The notes: a model not told the origin generated them from the sequence alone. Counted from the first letter of the stretch, positions 27,938-37,481 are shown. The stretch: DNA of 64,000 nucleotides from CAIWHR01 sp963734575 (GCA_963734575.1 CAVTHT010000007.1:186001-250000); one strand, 5' to 3'. Program-made: numbers and translations.

Positions 27938-29605
27938 TTGCGAATATACAAAGTCGCCTGCACGATCGCCGCAGCGCTTGCCCTCGGTGCCTGCGCGAGC
28001 GCGCCCAAGGCGCCGGAAGTCTCCATCGCCGCCGTCGTCGCTTCCGCGAGCGTCGGCATTCCAACCCAGCCGCTGTCCTCCCCGTCCTCTCCCGTTCTCG
28101 CACCACCGCCGCTCGCGCGCATCGCCGAAGCGCCGCCGGAACCGTTCCATCCCACCGCCGCGGCCGAGCTCGAGGAACTGCCGGCGCCCGCTGAAGACCT
28201 GTGGGATCGCATCAAGGCACGCTTCGGGCTGCCCGAGATCGACAACGCCGACGTCGCCAAATGGGAACAGTGGTACGCATCGCGGCCCGATTACGTCGCA
28301 CGCATGATCGATCGCGGCCGGCGCTACCTGTACTACGTGGTCGTCGAGGTCGAGGAACGGAACATGCCGGCGGAGATCGCGCTGCTGCCGATGATCGAGA
28401 GCGCCTACAACCCGAACGCGATGTCCACGAGCCGCGCGTCGGGCATATGGCAGTTCATACCCTCGACGGGCAAGTCGTACGGCCTCAAGCAGAACTTCTG
28501 GTTCGATTCGCGCCGCGACGTGCTCGCGGCGACCGCCAGCGCCCTCGCGTACCTCGACAAGCTGCACACGCAGTTCGACGACTGGCAGCTCGCGCTCGCC
28601 GCCTACAACTGGGGCGAGGGCAACGTGGCGCGCGCGATCGACAGGAAGCGTCGTGCGGGCCTGCCGGCCACCTACGCCACCCTGCCGATCCCGGACGAGA
28701 CGCGCAACTATCTGCCCAAGCTCCAGGCGGTCAAGAACATCATCCGCAACCCGGAGAAGTACGGGCTGCACCTCGGCGACATCCCCGACGCGCCGTATTT
28801 CGCCGTCGTGCGGACGAGCAAGGAGATGGACGTGAAGCGTGCTGCAGAGCTCGCGGAGATGTCGGTGGACGAGTTCCAGTACCTCAACCCGCACCACAAC
28901 CGCCCGGTCATCGCCGGCGCGGACGAATACACCCTGCTGCTGCCGATCGACAAGGCGGAGCTCTTCGCGGCCAAGCTCGACCTCATCGACCAGCCGCTCG
29001 TTTCCTGGCAGGCGTACCGGATGCGTCCCGGCGACTCGCTGCAGAGCGTCGCCGTGCGTTACGGCATGACGCTCGAGACGCTGCGCGCCGTCAATGGGAT
29101 CGGCGCGCGCTCGACGGTCCCGCCTGGGCACGCGCTTCTCGTGCCCGCGCAACGCAGCTCGCGCGAATCCGCCGAGAGCTTCGTGCACGCGGTCTTCACC
29201 ACGGTGCCCCAGGGCCGCACGTTCTATTACCGCGTCACGCGCGGCGACACCATGGCCACGATCGCGTCACGTTACGACGTGAGCGCCGCGGACATCCGGC
29301 GCTGGAACGGCCTCGGCAAGGCAGAGGTGCGCCCCGGACAGAAGTTGCGCATCACGAGCGACAAGGCCCCGCAGGTCACCGTGGCGAAGCGCGGCAACGC
29401 CAAGCCGGTGCGCAGCGTGGCGGCACGCGGAGAGTCCTGCTGCAAGGGAAGGACGGGCGCGGCAGCACAAGGCACCAGCGCCAAGGCGGCCGTTGCGCCC
29501 GCCGCGCGGACCCGGCACAAGGCAACGCCGAAACTGCAGAAGGCTTCCGATCCACCCAGCCCGGCGCCGCGCCGGCGCCACGGCGGCAAAGCGAAGGCGC
29601 GCTGA
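27938..29605 (+). CDS. mltD: membrane-bound lytic transglycosylase D (LysM), lipoprotein
   Basis: Cleaves peptidoglycan glycan strands. About 555 residues. A lipoprotein signal with lipobox LGAC comes first, then the SLT domain with the catalytic glutamate in LLPMIESAYNPNAMS and the motif AYNWGEGNVARAI, then two LysM units (YRMRPGDSLQSVAVRYGM and YRVTRGDTMATIASRYDV). The C-terminus is a Lys/Ala/Pro-rich tail. I chose the TTG at 27938 because GCGAGGA lies 9 bases upstream and it directly precedes the signal peptide; ATGs at 27812 and 27869 would put a long basic extension before it. Synteny with gloB matches E. coli. Confidence 0.92.
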   Translation: MRIYKVACTIAAALALGACASAPKAPEVSIAAVVASASVGIPTQPLSSPSSPVLAPPPLARIAEAPPEPFHPTAAAELEELPAPAEDLWDRIKARFGLPEIDNADVAKWEQWYASRPDYVARMIDRGRRYLYYVVVEVEERNMPAEIALLPMIESAYNPNAMSTSRASGIWQFIPSTGKSYGLKQNFWFDSRRDVLAATASALAYLDKLHTQFDDWQLALAAYNWGEGNVARAIDRKRRAGLPATYATLPIPDETRNYLPKLQAVKNIIRNPEKYGLHLGDIPDAPYFAVVRTSKEMDVKRAAELAEMSVDEFQYLNPHHNRPVIAGADEYTLLLPIDKAELFAAKLDLIDQPLVSWQAYRMRPGDSLQSVAVRYGMTLETLRAVNGIGARSTVPPGHALLVPAQRSSRESAESFVHAVFTTVPQGRTFYYRVTRGDTMATIASRYDVSAADIRRWNGLGKAEVRPGQKLRITSDKAPQVTVAKRGNAKPVRSVAARGESCCKGRTGAAAQGTSAKAAVAPAARTRHKATPKLQKASDPPSPAPRRRHGGKAKAR

Positions 29606-29621
29606 CGGACGCCTGAAACAA

Positions 29622-29653
29622 AACAGGCGACGCATGCTGCGTCGCCTGTTTTT
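29622..29653. terminator. bidirectional terminator between mltD and the H1-like gene
   Basis: A perfect 13-base stem AACAGGCGACGCA/TGCGTCGCCTGTT (29622-29634 with 29638-29650) has a TGC loop. It is followed by TTT on the + strand and flanked by A-rich bases that read as T-rich on the - strand, so it can serve both convergent genes. Confidence 0.85.
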
Positions 29654-29689
29654 CGTCGGCTGCCCCGAAGAGCGAGCCGGCGTCCGCGA

Positions 29690-30131
29690 TTACTTGCGGC
29701 TTGCGGACTTCCGGGCGCCGCCGCGTTTTTTCGCGGCAGACTTCTTGGCGCCGCCGCGCTTCTTCGCTGCGGACTTCTTCGCACCGCCGCGCTTCTTCGC
29801 TGCGGACTTCTTCGCGCCACCGCGCTTCTTCGCGGCCGACTTCTTGGCGCCGCCGCGCTTCTTCGCCGCCGACTTCTTGGCGCCGCCGCGCTTCTTCGCT
29901 GCGGACTTCTTCGCGCCGCCGCGCTTCGCGGCCGTCTTCCGCGCGCCGCCGCGCTTCGTGGCGGACTTCTTGGCGCCGCGTGCGCTTCTTCGCGGCCGAC
30001 TTCTTGGCGCCGCCGCGCTTCTTCGCTGCGGTCTTCTTCCCAGCGGACTTCTTCCCCGCGGAGCGCTTCTTCGCGGGAGCCTTCGCCGGGGCCGCAGCCG
30101 TCGGCGTCATCATCGACATCATGTCAGCCAT
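29690..30131 (-). CDS. histone H1-like Lys/Ala-rich repeat protein, one frameshift
   Basis: A basic nucleoid-binding protein of about 146 residues. After a short N-terminus (MADMMSMMTPTAAAPAKAP) it is made of near-identical 11-residue units of the type AAKKRGGAKKS, as in bacterial HC1/HC2-like histones. The ATG at 30131 has AGGAG 8 bases upstream, and the protein ends SASRK with TAA at 29690. One extra base near 29978 breaks the frame. It should bind DNA without sequence preference through Lys-rich repeats. A clear sigma-70 promoter and a strong terminator suggest high expression. Confidence 0.82.
29700..30090. repeat. 33-base tandem repeats inside the H1-like gene
   Basis: Units of about 33 bases with the core GCGCTTCTTCGC and GACTTCTT recur some seven to nine times (as read on the + strand). 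They encode the AAKKRGGAKKS units. Copy number is likely to vary between strains and to be a source of assembly trouble. Confidence 0.75.
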
Positions 30132-30243
30132 TTCATTCTCCTGTCTGAGTTGCTTTGACTGTTTTGACTGCTTCACAGCAGGAGAGCACGGGTGTCGTTT
30201 TGTTTCGGACCACTTGACAAACCCATTGCTACCTGCTGCCTGA

Positions 30244-30271
30244 ATTCTAGCCACATTTTATTGAATTGCAA
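30244..30271 (-). promoter_or_regulatory. sigma-70 promoter of the H1-like gene
   Basis: On the minus strand a -35 of TTGCAA (30271-30266) and a -10 of TAGAAT (30249-30244) are 16 bases apart in an AT-rich stretch. The leader is about 105 bases and contains two copies of CAGTCAAA. The rest of the gap to lysA (30272-30402) holds only a GC hairpin (30334-30348) with no T-run. Confidence 0.65.
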
Positions 30272-30402
30272 GAAATCTGCCAGCTTTGCACGCCGTCGCG
30301 CGCGCGATGTTGCGTATTCGCACACGCATTCCGGCGCGCTCAGCGCGCGCTTCCGCGCCGCATTGCGCGCGATGCGTCGCGCACCGCGCGGGCGATGACA
30401 CG

Positions 30403-31648
30403 CTACGGAAGGACCGACTCGCCGGCGAAGAGCGAGGCCGCGCTCTCGCGTGCGCGGACCTCGTGCGCGGTCGCGCCGTCGACCAGCACCTCGCATGCGC
30501 GGGGCCGCGAGTTGTAGTTGGAGCTCATCACGAAGCCGTAGGCACCCGCCGCGCCGATGGCGAGGAGGTCGCCTTCGACGAGCGCGAGATCGCGGTCGTG
30601 CGCCAGGAAATCGCCGCTCTCGCAGACGGGGCCGACCACCTGCCAGCGCTGCATGGGCGAGCTGCGCGGACGCACTGCGTCGACCGGATGCCATGCCTCG
30701 TACAGCGCCGGGCGGATGAGATCGTTCATGGCCGCATCGACGATCGCGAAGTTGCGCTCCCGGCCCGGCTTCAGGAACTGCACGCGCGTCAGCAGCACGC
30801 CGGCAGCACCGACGAGCCGGCGCCCGGGCTCGACCAGGAGGCGCTCGTCGCGGCCGGCGAAGAGCTCCCCGATCATCGCTGCGTACGCCGTCATGGGCAC
30901 GGGCGTCTCGTCGCGATAGCGAATGCCGAGGCCACCGCCGAGGTCGATGTGCTCGAGCACGGTGCCCTGCTGGCGCAGCGTGTCGACGAGCTCCAGCACC
31001 TTGGTGACGGCCTCGCGATAGGGCTCCAGGGTGGTGATCTGGGAGCCGATGTGGAGGTCGATGCCGCGCACCGCGATGTGCGGGAGCGCGGCGGCGCGCT
31101 GGTAGAGCGCGCGGGCTTCGGTGAATGCGACGCCGAACTTGCTCTCCGAGAGCCCGGTCGCGATGTACGGATGCGTGCGCGGGTCGACGTCCGGGTTCAC
31201 GCGGAAGCTCACCGGTGCGCGTACTCCACGGCGCGCCGCCACCGCGTTCAGCGCATCGAGCTCACTCGCCGATTCGACGTTGAAGCAGAGAATCCCGGCG
31301 TCGAGCGCCGCCTCCATTTCGGCGGCGGTCTTGCCGACACCCGAGAACACCACCTTCGCCGGGTCGCCGCCGGCGGCGAGCACGCGGGCGAGCTCGCCGC
31401 CGGAGACGATGTCGAAGCCGCTGCCGAGCCGGGCGAGCAGGTCGAGGATGGCGAGATTCGAGTTCGCCTTCAGCGCGTAGCAGACGAGGTGCGGCCGCGC
31501 GGCGAGCGCGGCGTCGTACTCGCGATAGCTCGCCTCGAGCGCAGCGCGCGAGTAGACATAACAGGGCGTGCCGAAGCGCTCGGCGATGGCGCGACAGCGG
31601 CACCTGCTCGGCACGGAGCTCGCCATCGACGTACGCGAATGCGCTCAC
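30403..31648 (-). CDS. lysA: diaminopimelate decarboxylase, one frameshift
   Basis: Last step of lysine biosynthesis: meso-diaminopimelate to lysine with PLP. About 414 residues after repair. The PLP lysine lies in YALKANSNLAILDLL. The glycine-rich loop is HIDLGGGLGIRY, and the C-terminal active-site block is GPVCESGDFLA. The GTG at 31648 overlaps the stop of lptM (GTGA) and gives the family N-terminus SAFAYVDGELRAEQVPLS. One extra base near 31591 then shifts into IAERFGTPCYVYS. The lptM-lysA pair divergent from cyaY is a common betaproteobacterial arrangement. Confidence 0.93.
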
Positions 31649-31890
31649 GGCCGCGACGTGCCGGCGGGACTGGTCGGCGGCGTCGGCACCTGTGCCGGCG
31701 CCGGCGCGTTCGGCGCGGGCACCGCATCGGGGATCGCCGGCGCCGATTGCTGCGGCGTTGCGGCGGGTGCGGGCACGAGCGGCCCCTTGATGCCGCACGC
31801 GGCCAGCATCATCGCGGCGGCGAGCGCCAGCAGCGAGGCCGCGCGGCGCGCGCGCGCCGCATGCAAGGAATGTTCGGCATCACGTACCAT
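31645..31890 (-). CDS. lptM: LPS translocon maturation chaperone LptM (YifL-like lipoprotein)
   Basis: A small lipoprotein of 81 residues. The signal peptide ends in the lipobox LAAC and is followed at once by GIKGPLVPAP, the C-G-x-x-G-P-L signature of LptM/YifL. The rest is Pro/Ala-rich. LptM helps the LptD-LptE outer-membrane complex to mature. It overlaps lysA by GTGA and is divergent from cyaY with a 63-base gap. Confidence 0.85.
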   Translation of the reverse strand: MVRDAEHSLHAARARRAASLLALAAAMMLAACGIKGPLVPAPAATPQQSAPAIPDAVPAPNAPAPAQVPTPPTSPAGTSRP

Positions 31891-31953
31891 GGAACGATGC
31901 TAGCACGCCCATCCACGCGCATCGGCGCGTGCCAAGGCGCGGAGTCCACCACC

Positions 31954-32305
31954 ATGCTGACCGAATCCGAATTCATCGCTGCCGCCGACGCGACCCTCGC
32001 GCTCATCGGAGAAACCCTCGACCAGGCGCTCGCCGATTCGGACATCGATCTCGACTGGAGCCTCAACGACGGCATCCTCGAGATCGAGTGCGAGGACGGA
32101 AGCAAGCTCATCGTGAACCGGCACGTGCCGAACCGCGAGATCTGGGTTGCGGCGCGTGCGGGCGGCTTTCACTTCCGCGCCCGGGACGGACGCTGGCAGG
32201 ACACGCGCTCGCGGCGACGAGCTTGCCGCGGCGCTGCGGACGCTGCTTGCCAACCAGGCGCGCCTCGAGCCCGCGTTCCCGACACTCACCGCGCCGCGCG
32301 ACTAG
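31954..32305 (+). CDS. cyaY: iron donor protein CyaY (frataxin), one frameshift
   Basis: Bacterial frataxin, which modulates iron supply to Fe-S cluster assembly. About 116 residues after repair. It begins LTESEFIAAADATLALIGE, has the acidic helix ALADSDIDLDWSLNDG, and contains IVNRHVPNREIWVAARAGGFHF. One extra base near 32210 breaks the frame after WQDTRS; removing it gives GDELAAALRTLLANQ and a stop at 32303-32305. Divergent from lptM-lysA. Confidence 0.9.
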
Positions 32306-32319
32306 CGCGACGCCCGCGA

Positions 32320-33009
32320 TCAGGCTTCGAGCAGCGCGGTCCAGTTGCCGATCTCGCGCCGCGCGTGCGCGTGACCGGGGAACAGCGCCTCCACGACCGC
32401 CCAGAACCGCGGCGAGTGGTTGAGCTCCACCAGGTGCGCGACCTCGTGCGCGACGACGTATTGGGCGAGGAGCGGCGGCAGATGGATGAGCCGCCAGTTG
32501 AGGCGGATCTCGCCCTTGTGATTGCAGCTTCCCCATTCGGTGCGCGCGTTGGTGAGCTTCACGACCGACGGCCGCCGCGACAGGCGCGCGGCGAGATGGG
32601 TCACGTGCGGGGCGAGTCGCCGCAACGCCTCCTCGCGCAACCAGTGACCCACGAACCCCGCGAGCAGCGGCTGCTCGTGCGGCCGCGGATGGCGCACGGT
32701 CACGTGGAAGAGGTCGGCCTCGATCGCCTTCGTGCGCGACGGAAACACCGCGAGCGCGAGCTCCGCGCCCTGGAAGAGGATCGAAGCGCCCGTCTTCCAT
32801 TCCGCGGGCAGCACGTCGCGCCGGCGCGCGCGCCATTCCCGCAGCGTGCGCAGGATCCACGTCGTGCGCTCCTCGAGCGCCGCCTCGATGTCGTGCAGCG
32901 TGACCCAGCGCGGCGCCCGCACGGTCAGTCCGGACAGCCCGACCTGCATGCCGATGGAGCGCCGGCGCGCGCGATGAAGGCGGTAATCGATGGTCTCGCC
33001 GCCGAGCAC
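32320..33009 (-). CDS. YgjP-like zinc metallopeptidase (DUF45)
   Basis: About 229 residues. The zinc-binding motif is VVAHEVAHLVELNHS (HExxH plus a distal histidine), preceded by TEWGSCNHKGEIRLNWRLI, the DUF45/YgjP pattern. Likely cytoplasmic. GTG at 33009 is the first standard start in frame, but homology continues upstream (TRRIVLGGETIDYRL) to the end of plsC, so a non-standard start near 33060 or a lost start is possible. Stop codon and gene order place it in the plsC-gmhB-glyS run. Substrate unknown. Confidence 0.8.
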   Translation of the reverse strand: MLGGETIDYRLHRARRRSIGMQVGLSGLTVRAPRWVTLHDIEAALEERTTWILRTLREWRARRRDVLPAEWKTGASILFQGAELALAVFPSRTKAIEADLFHVTVRHPRPHEQPLLAGFVGHWLREEALRRLAPHVTHLAARLSRRPSVVKLTNARTEWGSCNHKGEIRLNWRLIHLPPLLAQYVVAHEVAHLVELNHSPRFWAVVEALFPGHAHARREIGNWTALLEA

Positions 33010-33056
33010 GATGCGGCGGGTCTGGCCTTCCTTGTCGTCGCTGCGCCTGCCGCCGG

Positions 33057-33773
33057 TCAGCGTGGCGCGCCGAGCCGCGCGACTTCGTTCTCGATCCAAG
33101 TTTCGACTTCCGTCGTGAGCGTCTGGGGGTCCTTGCCGGCCGAGCTGATCGGCGGGCCGAACGAGATGGTAACGGTTCCGGGGCGTTTGCCGAAGACACC
33201 CTTGGGCCACAGGTAGCCCGCGTTGTGCGCGACCGGGATCACCGGCACGCCGAGATTCAGCGCGAGACGGGCGCCGCCGGTCTTGTACTTGGCGCGCGTG
33301 CCCGGCCGGATGCGCGTGCCCTCCGGGTACACCGCGATCCAGAAGCCCTGCCTGAACCGTTCGCGTCCCTGCTCGGCGATCTGCTGCATCGCCGTCGTGC
33401 CGGCCTTGCGATCGATCGTGATCGGCGACGCGAGCGCGAACCCCCAGCCGAACAGCGGAATCGAGAGGAGCTCCTTCTTGGCGACGTAGGCGAGCGGCGG
33501 GAAATAGCGCGTGAGCGCGAGCGTCTCCCACGTCGAGCTGTGCTTGGACATCACGATGTGCGGTACCGCCTTCGCGCCGTGCGGGATGTTGCGACGTCCC
33601 ACTTCCTGCCACCGGATGCCGCAGATGGCGCGCGCGCCCCACAGGTTCACCGCGCACCAGCTGGCGGCGAGGCGATAGCGGCCGATCCGCGGCAGCCAGA
33701 AGGTGGCGACCATCAGCACGGCATAGAACGCCGTCACGACGATCTGGTACAGCATGAACAGCAGGGACCGCAT
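33057..33773 (-). CDS. plsC: 1-acyl-sn-glycerol-3-phosphate acyltransferase
   Basis: Makes phosphatidic acid in the inner membrane. 238 residues. The acyltransferase motif I is HSSTWE (the betaproteobacterial variant of H-x4-D/E), and motif III is YPEGTRIRPG. One N-terminal membrane segment, YQIVVTAFYAVLMVATFWL, anchors it. It lies 6 bases after gmhB and precedes the YgjP-like gene, as in other betaproteobacteria. Confidence 0.93.
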   Translation of the reverse strand: MRSLLFMLYQIVVTAFYAVLMVATFWLPRIGRYRLAASWCAVNLWGARAICGIRWQEVGRRNIPHGAKAVPHIVMSKHSSTWETLALTRYFPPLAYVAKKELLSIPLFGWGFALASPITIDRKAGTTAMQQIAEQGRERFRQGFWIAVYPEGTRIRPGTRAKYKTGGARLALNLGVPVIPVAHNAGYLWPKGVFGKRPGTVTISFGPPISSAGKDPQTLTTEVETWIENEVARLGAPR

Positions 33774-33779
33774 GGCGGG

Positions 33780-34334
33780 CTAGTCGCCTGATAGGAGTGC
33801 CGATGCGGCGAAGGCGAGATCGGGAAAGATCAGCGTGTTCTTGGGGAAGTTGCCCTCGCGCAGGGTCTTCTCGCCCTTGCCGGTGAGCACGAGCATCGGC
33901 TGGGCGCCGACGCCTTCCGCACATTGGAGGTCGCGCAGGCTGTCGCCGACGCACGCAACCCCCGCCATGTCGACGCCGAACCGCACGCCGATCTCCTTCA
34001 GCATGCCGCACCTGGGCTTGCGACAGTCGCACATGGCGTCGGCGGTGTGCGGGCAGTAGAACACCGCGTCGATGCGCCCGCCGGCGAGGGCGAGGGCGCG
34101 ATGCATCTTCTCGTTGATGGCGTTGAGCGTCGCCATGTCGAGCAGCCCGCGGCCGATGCCCGACTGGTTGGTGGCGACGACCACCCGATAGCCCGCGTGG
34201 TGCAGGCGTGCGATCGCTTCCAGGCTGCCGGGGATCGCACGCCATTCCTCGGGCGTCTTGATGAACTGCTCGCTGTCGTGATTGATCACGCCATCACGGT
34301 CGAGCACGATGAGCTTGGTGGCGCGGTAGGGCAT
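33780..34334 (-). CDS. gmhB: D-glycero-beta-D-manno-heptose 1,7-bisphosphate 7-phosphatase
   Basis: HAD-family phosphatase of 184 residues in ADP-heptose synthesis for lipopolysaccharide core. Motif I is LIVLDRDGVINHDS, motif II is in VVVATNQSGIGRG, the zinc-binding cysteine loop is CPHTADAMCDCRKPRCGML, and motif IV is VGDSLRDLQCA. It sits 30 bases downstream of glyS. Confidence 0.93.
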   Translation of the reverse strand: MPYRATKLIVLDRDGVINHDSEQFIKTPEEWRAIPGSLEAIARLHHAGYRVVVATNQSGIGRGLLDMATLNAINEKMHRALALAGGRIDAVFYCPHTADAMCDCRKPRCGMLKEIGVRFGVDMAGVACVGDSLRDLQCAEGVGAQPMLVLTGKGEKTLREGNFPKNTLIFPDLAFAASALLSGD

Positions 34335-34364
34335 CGTGGAGGCTCTCGCGCGCGCCGGCCCGCG

Positions 34365-36497
34365 TCAGACGGCAAGTCGGGAGATGTCGGCGACGCGATT
34401 CATCGTCGCCGCGACGCCGCGCAGCAGCGCGAGCCGGTTGCTGCGGATGGCCGGATCGTCGGCCATGACCATCACGTCGTCGAAGAAGCGGTCCACGGCA
34501 GGCTTCGCGGTCGCGAGTGCGGTGAGTGCCCCGGTGTAGTCGCCTGCCGCGCAACGGTCGTGCACGAGCGGCTCGAGCTTCTGGAACACGAGATAGAGGT
34601 CGTGCTCGGCCCCTTCGGAGAGGCGGGCCCGGTCCACGGCCATCGCCGCCTCGTCCTCCGCCTTGCGCAGGATGTTGACGATGCGCTTGTTGGCGGCGGA
34701 GAGCGTCTGCGCCTCGGGCAAGGCCTCGAAGGACTGCACGGCCTTGAGTCGCGCGGGGACGAGATGCACGTCGGGGGGCAGCGCATCGACCACGGCGGCG
34801 ACCTGATTGGCCGTGTAGCCCTGCTCGCGCAGATAGCCGCGCAGGCGCTCGTAAACGAATGCGAGCACGTCGGTCTGCGCGTCCTGCATCGCCGGGACGC
34901 CGTCGAACGCGCTGAAGGCCAGCGCAACGAGCTCGGGCAGCGGCAGCGCGAGCTGCCCGTCGATGAGGATGCGCAGCACCCCGAGCGCAGCGCGGCGCAG
35001 TGCGAACGGGTCCCGGTCGCCGGTGGGCTGGGCGCCGATCCCGAACATGCCGGCCAGGAGCTCGAGCTTGTCCGCAAGCGCCACGGACCGCGCAACCGCA
35101 TCCTCCGGCAGCGCGTCGCCGGCGAAACGCGGCCAGTAGTGCTGCTCGATCGCGCGTGCAACGGGCGCAGGTTCGCCGTCGTACTCGGCGTAGTAGCGCC
35201 CCATGAGTCCCTGCAGCTCGGGAAACTCGCCGACCATGTCGGTGAGGAGATCGGCCTTGGCGAGCTGTGCGGCCCGCTGCGCGAAGACGACGTCGGCATC
35301 CAGGCGCTCGGCGATCCCGCCGGTCAGCGCGACGACGCGGTCGACGCGCTCGGCCAGCGTGCCGAGCTTGTTGTGATACACGATCGAGGCGAGGCGCGGG
35401 ATGCGATCGGCGAGCGACTGCTTGCGGTCCTGATCGTAGAAGAAGCGGGCGTCGGCGAGGCGCGCGCGCAGCACGCGCTCGTTGCCGCCGACGATCGCCG
35501 AAGGATCCTCGGTGGCGAGGTTGCTCACCAGCAGGAAGCGGCTGTGCAGCCGCCCGTCGGGGCCCGCGAGGGCGAAGTATTTCTGGTTCTGCTGCATGGT
35601 GAGGATCAGGCACTCCTGCGGCACCTCGAGGAATGCGGGATCGAACGTGCCGGCGTACACCATCGGCCACTCGACGAGCGACGTGACCTCGTCCAGCAGC
35701 GCGTCGGGCATGATCACCGTCGCGCCCGCGGCGGCTTCCTCCAGCGCGGCAATGATGCGGCCGCGGCGCTCGCCGAAGCGCGGCACGACCTTGCCTTCCG
35801 CTTCGAGCGTCTCCTCGTAGGCCTCCGCGGTGCGGATCGCCAGATCGGGGCGGCTCAGGAAGCGGTGGCCGCTCGTCACGCGCCCGGCGCGAAGCTGCAG
35901 GCGCTCGCAGAACATGTCCACCACGTCCGCGCCGTGCAGCGCGAGCAGACGGTGCGCCGGACGCACGAACTTAACGTCGTTCTGGCCCGAGGACGATGAC
36001 GATGCGTAGCTCATCACCTTGGGGATGGGCAGGCCCGCGATGGTGTCGTCGAGTGCCTCGGCGAGGCCGCGCGCGAGCGGCTGGCCCGCGGCAATACTTT
36101 CGAGGAACACGGCATCGACCTTGCCGTCGCTCTCGACGTACAGCCGGTCGGGACCATCGCCCGCATCCGGCCAGCGCTCTGCGAGCGCCTCGCGTCCGAG
36201 CGAGGCGAGCTTCTTGCGCAACGCCTTCGTCGGCCCCGTCGCGTCGAGCGCGACGTTGGCGGGCATCAGTCGCTGCACCACCGGCTGGTCGGGCGAGCGG
36301 GCGAGCACCTGCGTGATCCGCGCCGCGAGACGTCGCGGTGTCGCGAAGCCCGTGACCTCGCTGCCGGCCGTGAGATAGCCGCGCTGGCGCAGCCCCGCCT
36401 GCAGTGCGTCGGTGAAGGCTTCGCCGAGCCGCTTGAGCGCCTTCGGCGGCAGCTCCTCCGTGAGGAGCTCGACGACGAGCATGTCCGAGTCCGCCAT
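34365..36497 (-). CDS. glyS: glycine-tRNA ligase beta subunit
   Basis: Beta chain of the alpha2-beta2 glycyl-tRNA synthetase, 710 residues. It begins MLVVELLTEELPPKALKRLG and runs through the usual tRNA-binding and HD-like domains (VEWPMVYAGTFDPAFLEVP; FAGDALPEDAVARSVALADK). The ATG at 36497 overlaps the glyQ stop by one base (TGATG). The open frame continues upstream through glyQ by chance, giving an apparent 1035-codon ORF. Confidence 0.96.
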   Translation of the reverse strand: MADSDMLVVELLTEELPPKALKRLGEAFTDALQAGLRQRGYLTAGSEVTGFATPRRLAARITQVLARSPDQPVVQRLMPANVALDATGPTKALRKKLASLGREALAERWPDAGDGPDRLYVESDGKVDAVFLESIAAGQPLARGLAEALDDTIAGLPIPKVMSYASSSSSGQNDVKFVRPAHRLLALHGADVVDMFCERLQLRAGRVTSGHRFLSRPDLAIRTAEAYEETLEAEGKVVPRFGERRGRIIAALEEAAAGATVIMPDALLDEVTSLVEWPMVYAGTFDPAFLEVPQECLILTMQQNQKYFALAGPDGRLHSRFLLVSNLATEDPSAIVGGNERVLRARLADARFFYDQDRKQSLADRIPRLASIVYHNKLGTLAERVDRVVALTGGIAERLDADVVFAQRAAQLAKADLLTDMVGEFPELQGLMGRYYAEYDGEPAPVARAIEQHYWPRFAGDALPEDAVARSVALADKLELLAGMFGIGAQPTGDRDPFALRRAALGVLRILIDGQLALPLPELVALAFSAFDGVPAMQDAQTDVLAFVYERLRGYLREQGYTANQVAAVVDALPPDVHLVPARLKAVQSFEALPEAQTLSAANKRIVNILRKAEDEAAMAVDRARLSEGAEHDLYLVFQKLEPLVHDRCAAGDYTGALTALATAKPAVDRFFDDVMVMADDPAIRSNRLALLRGVAATMNRVADISRLAV

Positions 36498-37426
36498 CAC
36501 GCCGCCGCCTTCGCGACTGCGCTGCCGAGCATCGGGAATCCGAGCGCCTCGCGCGACTCGTAGTACGCCTGCGCCACCATCCGCGAGAGGTTGCGGATGC
36601 GGCCGATGTACGCCGCACGCTCCGTGACCGAGATCGCGCCGCGCGCATCCAGCAGGTTGAACGTGTGCGCTGCCTTGAGGATCATCTCGTAGCCGGGCAG
36701 CGGCAGCTTCGCCTCGAGCAGACGCTTCGCCTCGCTCTCGAAGAACGAGAACAGCTTGAAGAGCTCGGGCGCATTCGACTGCTCGAAGTTGTACGTCGAC
36801 TGCTCCACCTCGTTCTGGTGGAACACGTCGCGGTAGGTGAGGGTGCGCTCGACGTTGCCCTGCGGAGTGCGCTCGTCCCACGTGGCCCACACGAGATCGA
36901 ACACGTTCTCCTTGCCCTGCAGGTACATCGCGAGGCGCTCGAGACCGTAGGTGATCTCCCCGGTGATGGGATTGCAGTCGAGCCCGCCGACCTGCTGGAA
37001 GTACGTGAACTGCGTCACCTCCATGCCGTTGAGCCATACCTCCCAGCCGAGGCCCCAGGCGCCGAGGGTGGGGTTCTCCCAGTCGTCCTCGACGAAGCGC
37101 ACGTCGTTCTTCGTGAGATCGAAGCCGAGTGCGGCAAGGGAGCCGAGATAGAGGTCGAGGATGTCCGGCGGCGAGGGCTTCAGCACCACCTGATACTGGT
37201 AGTAGTGCTGCATGCGGTTCGGATTCTCGCCATAGCGACCGTCCTTGGGACGGCGGGAGGGCTGCACGTATGCGGCGCGCCACGGCTCCGGTCCGAGCGC
37301 GCGCAGGAACGTCGCGGTGTGCGACGTGCCGGCGCCGACTTCCATGTCGTAGGGCTGCAGCAGAGCGCATCCCTGACGATCCCAGTAGTCCTGCAGCTTG
37401 AGGATGACCTGCTGAAAAGTGAGCAT
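36497..37426 (-). CDS. glyQ: glycine-tRNA ligase alpha subunit
   Basis: Catalytic chain of glycyl-tRNA synthetase, 309 residues. Very conserved: LTFQQVILKLQDYWDRQGC at the start, then QPYDMEVGAGTSHTATFLRA and FTYFQQVGGLDCNPITGEI. The open frame begins at 37480, but the ATG at 37426 is the family start. The TGATG overlap with glyS indicates coupled translation of equal amounts. Confidence 0.96.
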   Translation of the reverse strand: MLTFQQVILKLQDYWDRQGCALLQPYDMEVGAGTSHTATFLRALGPEPWRAAYVQPSRRPKDGRYGENPNRMQHYYQYQVVLKPSPPDILDLYLGSLAALGFDLTKNDVRFVEDDWENPTLGAWGLGWEVWLNGMEVTQFTYFQQVGGLDCNPITGEITYGLERLAMYLQGKENVFDLVWATWDERTPQGNVERTLTYRDVFHQNEVEQSTYNFEQSNAPELFKLFSFFESEAKRLLEAKLPLPGYEMILKAAHTFNLLDARGAISVTERAAYIGRIRNLSRMVAQAYYESREALGFPMLGSAVAKAAA

Positions 37427-37481
37427 GATGAAGCGATGTGCGCCATGTGCGGCGCGCTCGCGCACGATCCAAACCGCCATT

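Noticed and set aside
29700..30090. CRISPR-like array
   Set aside because: The 33-base units are contiguous, coding, and have no variable spacers. They belong to the histone-like gene.
30286..33216. A 976-codon frame on the + strand
   Set aside because: Only the cyaY segment within it is a real protein. The rest is antisense to lysA, ygjP and plsC.
34365..37472. A single 1035-codon frame that seems to fuse a protein to glyS
   Set aside because: The first third is the wrong frame of glyQ. The conserved glyQ lies in another frame, and glyS begins at the ATG at 36497.
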